Positions 61,561 to 64,000 of a stretch of 64,000 nt of DNA are shown here, piece by piece; position 1 is the stretch's first letter; each line of letters opens with the position of its first letter. Under the pieces are notes generated by a model that was not told where the DNA came from, searched no databases, and saw only the letters and a list, made by a program, of their open reading frames with translations. This DNA is from Gerris lacustris (taxonomy: Eukaryota; Arthropoda; Insecta; Hemiptera; Gerridae), in contig OX578282.1 in assembly GCA_951217055.1 (NCBI GenBank), positions 26,937,657-27,001,656 on the forward strand, given 5' to 3'. The position numbers were made by a program, and so were the translations under genes.

Positions 61561-61801
61561 TTTCTTTTTTTTTTTATTGATATGTATACTTAATAATGTT
61601 ACAAAAATAATTTATCTCCAGTAGGGAGAAAAAGTTATGATTTTGATTAGTTTAGAGGGACTAAAACAGGTCATTTCATCCCTGAACAAAAAAAGTTGGG
61701 AGAAAAAGTAAAAGTAGGGCAAAAAAGTAAAGTAGGGCAAATAAGTAAAGATTGCAACTTAATTATTTTATAAATATGTAGTAGAAAATGAATGGCTAAT
61801 G

Positions 61802-62220
61802 CAGGGGTATCCAACTCCAGTATTCTAGAGGTGTAAGACCACTAGCGCTCGGGCAGATGGCGGTTAAAATTCTAAACTACTTATGATCTTTTGACATTCC
61901 TCGAATTCTATAATATAAACAAATACTGGTTGTCAGACATTTGTACTATTTTGTAAATAATCAAAAGAAAATAAAACAGCCTCGGTGGCTGTATGAGATG
62001 CGCGATTGCTCCGAATGCGAAAGTTCCTGGGTTCGAATCTAGGAAACTGACAAATTAATTTATAAATTTATTTCTTTGAATTAAGAAACTCAAAATATTT
62101 TGAGTGGTGTAAAAGATTTAGTTACAATATTAACCGCCAAATTCTCGAGCAGCGCTAGCAGTCTAACGCAGGTAGATAAAGAGTTGGAAATCTTTCCGTT
62201 TAAGGATTCTATGATCGCTG
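61802..62220. mobile_element. hAT element remnant with exact 8-bp target duplication
   Basis: GGCTAATG flanks both sides (61,794-61,801 and 62,221-62,228). The tips are CAGGGGTATCCAACTC and, read inward on the other strand, CAGCGATCATAG, both fitting CAGNG of hAT elements. Subterminal inverted blocks (TCCAACTC, CTAGCGCTCG, TGGCGGTTA) pair the two halves over about 60 bp. The centre contains a tRNA-derived SINE head. No transposase frame. Confidence 0.8.
61977..62060 (+). repeat. tRNA-derived SINE head inside the hAT element
   Basis: CAGCCTCGGTGGCTGTATGA is a variant A box region and GGGTTCGAATCTAGG a good B box, 45 bases apart, the layout of insect tRNA-derived SINEs (GCCTCGGTGGC...GGTTCGAATCC). 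The tail is AT-rich and no clear flanking duplication was seen. Confidence 0.6.
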
Positions 62221-62490
62221 GGCTAATGTAATGAAGTTGTTGAAATCAGGTTGGCGGCACTGCGCTTTTTAGACCATGTTTATCTTTGTGTATAACCTGC
62301 ATCTAAATAACCTTCTATTTGGGTTTAATTCCAATTCTTATTTGTTTTTAGTATTGAATCTCTTATATCTGCTATTAAAAGTGCTAATAATTATTGTTAT
62401 TTATTAAAATAATAAATAAAAACTGTACAATGGACGAAAATGTGTATTTTCTTCCTACTGGAGATAAAATATTGTATGTACCTCGTAAGT

Positions 62491-62682
62491 TAAGCGCCAT
62501 TATTCCCCTCGCGATAATTATCTCCCTCAGCTGCGCCTCGGGAGCTAATTAGAGTTATTCCCTCGGCTGCGCCTCGGGACTCAAAGTGTCTAATTCCCTC
62601 GGCTTCGCCTCGGGATTTGGGACCATGGTTCCTTCGGCTTCGCCTCAAGAACCAACTTTTTCGCTCTGGGAATAATGGCTTA
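62491..62682. mobile_element. 192-bp MITE holding an array of CCCTCGGCTTCGCCTCGGG hairpins
   Basis: Inverted ends TAAGCGCCATTATTCCC and GGGAATAATGGCTTA bound four spaced copies of TCCCTCGGCTKCGCCTCGGGA (62,523-62,543; 62,559-62,579; 62,595-62,615; 62,630-62,650), the first three on an exact 36-bp period and the last shifted by one base. Each copy is self-complementary at its ends (TCCC..GGGA). The fourth has paired changes in the two arms (TCC-TTCGG and CCTCA-AGA). Far less AT-rich than its surroundings. Family unknown. Confidence 0.7.
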
Positions 62683-62870
62683 CTTTACTCCCTAGGTGCA
62701 TAAATAACTATTATTTTACATTAACATATTCTGGCTATGGTCCAGAGGCCGTCAGCCGGCAGTAGTGGCACCTTCAACTTCAATTTGTTCTGTAATTTCA
62801 AGTAACTAATATAATCAAAATAATTCTCAGTGTCTACAAAATAAATAATTAAATTACTAAGAATAATTCT

Positions 62871-63446
62871 AGTCCAGGAGATAGCGTGCAAAAAAGTGTC
62901 TGACTAACATCAAGCTAGAAATTTGTATACCAGTAAATCTTTTAGCGCCTTTTAAGAATATGTGGTCGGCTAAGTTCGTCTGCGGGACATTGCTTGGCAA
63001 TAGGCGTTTGAAACAAACAAACCGGTGGAGAGCGACCAGGTCTCACCAATTATGGTGGACAATGTGATTTTCATGATCCTGAGTACAGAATTAGTTAGTA
63101 GACCGAAAATCAAGTTGATGTTAGTTTGTCCCTTAACAGGCGAACACGTTGATTTTTAGTAATTTTGAATAACTAACCTATCAAGTGTGAAAATAACAAC
63201 GACTTGATTTTTGGTCTACTAACTAATTCTGTACTCAGGATCATGAAAATCACATTGTCCACCATAATTGGTGAGGCATGGCCGCTATCCACCGGTTTGT
63301 TTTTTTCAAACGCCTATTGCCAAGCAATGTCCCGCAGACGAACTTAGCCGACCACATATTCTTAAAAGGCGCTAAAAGATTTACTGGTATACAAATTTCT
63401 AGCTTGATGTTAGTCAGACACTTTTTTGCACGCTATCTCCTGGACT
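62871..63446. mobile_element. F element, full 576-bp foldback
   Basis: Left arm 62,871-63,115 and right arm 63,202-63,446 are 245-bp inverted copies that differ at only a few positions by eye, with an 86-bp centre. Outer end AGTCCAGGAGATAGCGTGCA, then CTAACATCAAGCTAGAAATT, AAGTTCGTCTGCGGGACATT, GTGGACAATGTGATTTTCAT. Older copies are at 27,088 and 28,376. Such near-identity suggests recent formation, or conversion between the arms. The 61-codon frame in the right arm is incidental. Confidence 0.85.
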
Positions 63447-63689
63447 ATTCGTATTTAACTTAAAATGTATAACAAAAAATTAAATTAATTAAATATATTA
63501 ATTAAAAAAAGCAATTAGATATATAAATTATTAATTTTGACAACTAAACAGAAAACCTTTGACTAGATATAAATGTAAAAATAAAAAAAATACTATGACT
63601 AAATATGTATAAGTATAAAAATGTACTTATAAAATTAAAATATTTATAAATAATTTAAAACAATATCCTTAAAATAACTTACAAGTTCT

Positions 63690-63925
63690 CTTATATTCAA
63701 ATACAACGTATGGTACACTTGACTAAGGTTTTAAATGTCATCCATTTTAATGCGAGAATTGCGAATGTGATTTTTCATTCACAGGATAATCCGGGATTGA
63801 AAATAGGAAAAACCTTGAGTAATTTGATTTTTAATGCCTTCTTGTATACAGGGACGGATAAAAAAATAATAATGAAAAAATAATGCTTGGGGAAGCCGGG
63901 AAATTTTCCGAAGCGCCGCTAAGCC
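63690..63925 (+). repeat. Dispersed repeat N, uninterrupted copy
   Basis: Same blocks as 61,085-61,560 but without the MITE, so it shows the empty target (GATTTTTAATGCCTTCTTG at about 63,825-63,844). Ends GAAGCGCCGCTAAGCCGAT. Confidence 0.8.
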
Positions 63926-64000
63926 GATTATAAAAAAATAAATAAAAATGAATCGAACAAAAATGTCTCATATCATATTTCATCAGTGCGGCGCCAGTGA

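Overview
This window looks like gene-poor, repeat-packed nuclear DNA from an arthropod, most probably an insect. The signs are very high AT content, many (TA)n arrays tens of bases to about 120 bases long, a non-LTR retrotransposon RNase H fragment of arthropod type, tRNA-derived SINE heads, and many short DNA transposons with terminal inverted repeats. I found no host protein-coding gene. Nearly all open frames are chance frames in AT-rich DNA or frames through repeats. The only convincing protein-coding sequences are two LINE RNase H remnants at 1.5-1.84 kb and 5.27-5.97 kb, both on the minus strand. A possible transposase tail at 44.3 kb is weak.

Layout. 0-7 kb: decayed LINE RNase H; a (TA)n array; a 306-bp tandem repeat carrying a complete hammerhead self-cleaving ribozyme core on the minus strand (3817-3859); a dispersed repeat ending in (TA)n; a 5'-truncated LINE inserted in another dispersed repeat with a recognisable target duplication; a small TA-flanked MITE. 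10-20 kb: a tandem repeat (family T), TIR elements W, Y and Z, a PIF/Harbinger-type MITE and AT-rich filler. 20-33 kb: relics, a palindromic foldback, large (TA)n arrays, foldback family F, a MITE with a GGTTTGTTCCAACC end, and an approximately 0.9-kb foldback (G). 33-41 kb: a second Y copy, an element with 24-bp perfect inverted ends, tandem X repeats, a second Z copy and an H repeat next to (TA)n. 41-52 kb: mostly AT-rich filler with P, J, W and X copies. 52-58 kb: dense nested repeats, including Y inserted in T. 61-64 kb: a cluster of a hAT-type MITE, a hAT-type element with an exact 8-bp target duplication, a hairpin-array MITE and a long near-perfect foldback.

The most unusual item is the hammerhead in the 306-bp repeat. 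This layout matches what is known for retrozyme-like circular RNA elements. Its helix I is only GGG/CCC with no loop, which suggests action as a dimer. A second theme is modularity: families Y and Z share a core of about 270 bp but have unrelated ends, and Z shares its tip with W. Family letters (F, G, H, J, K, M, N, P, Q, S, T, V, W, X, Y, Z) are my own labels for repeats matched by eye within this window. Boundaries are approximate unless a terminal repeat or target duplication fixes them.
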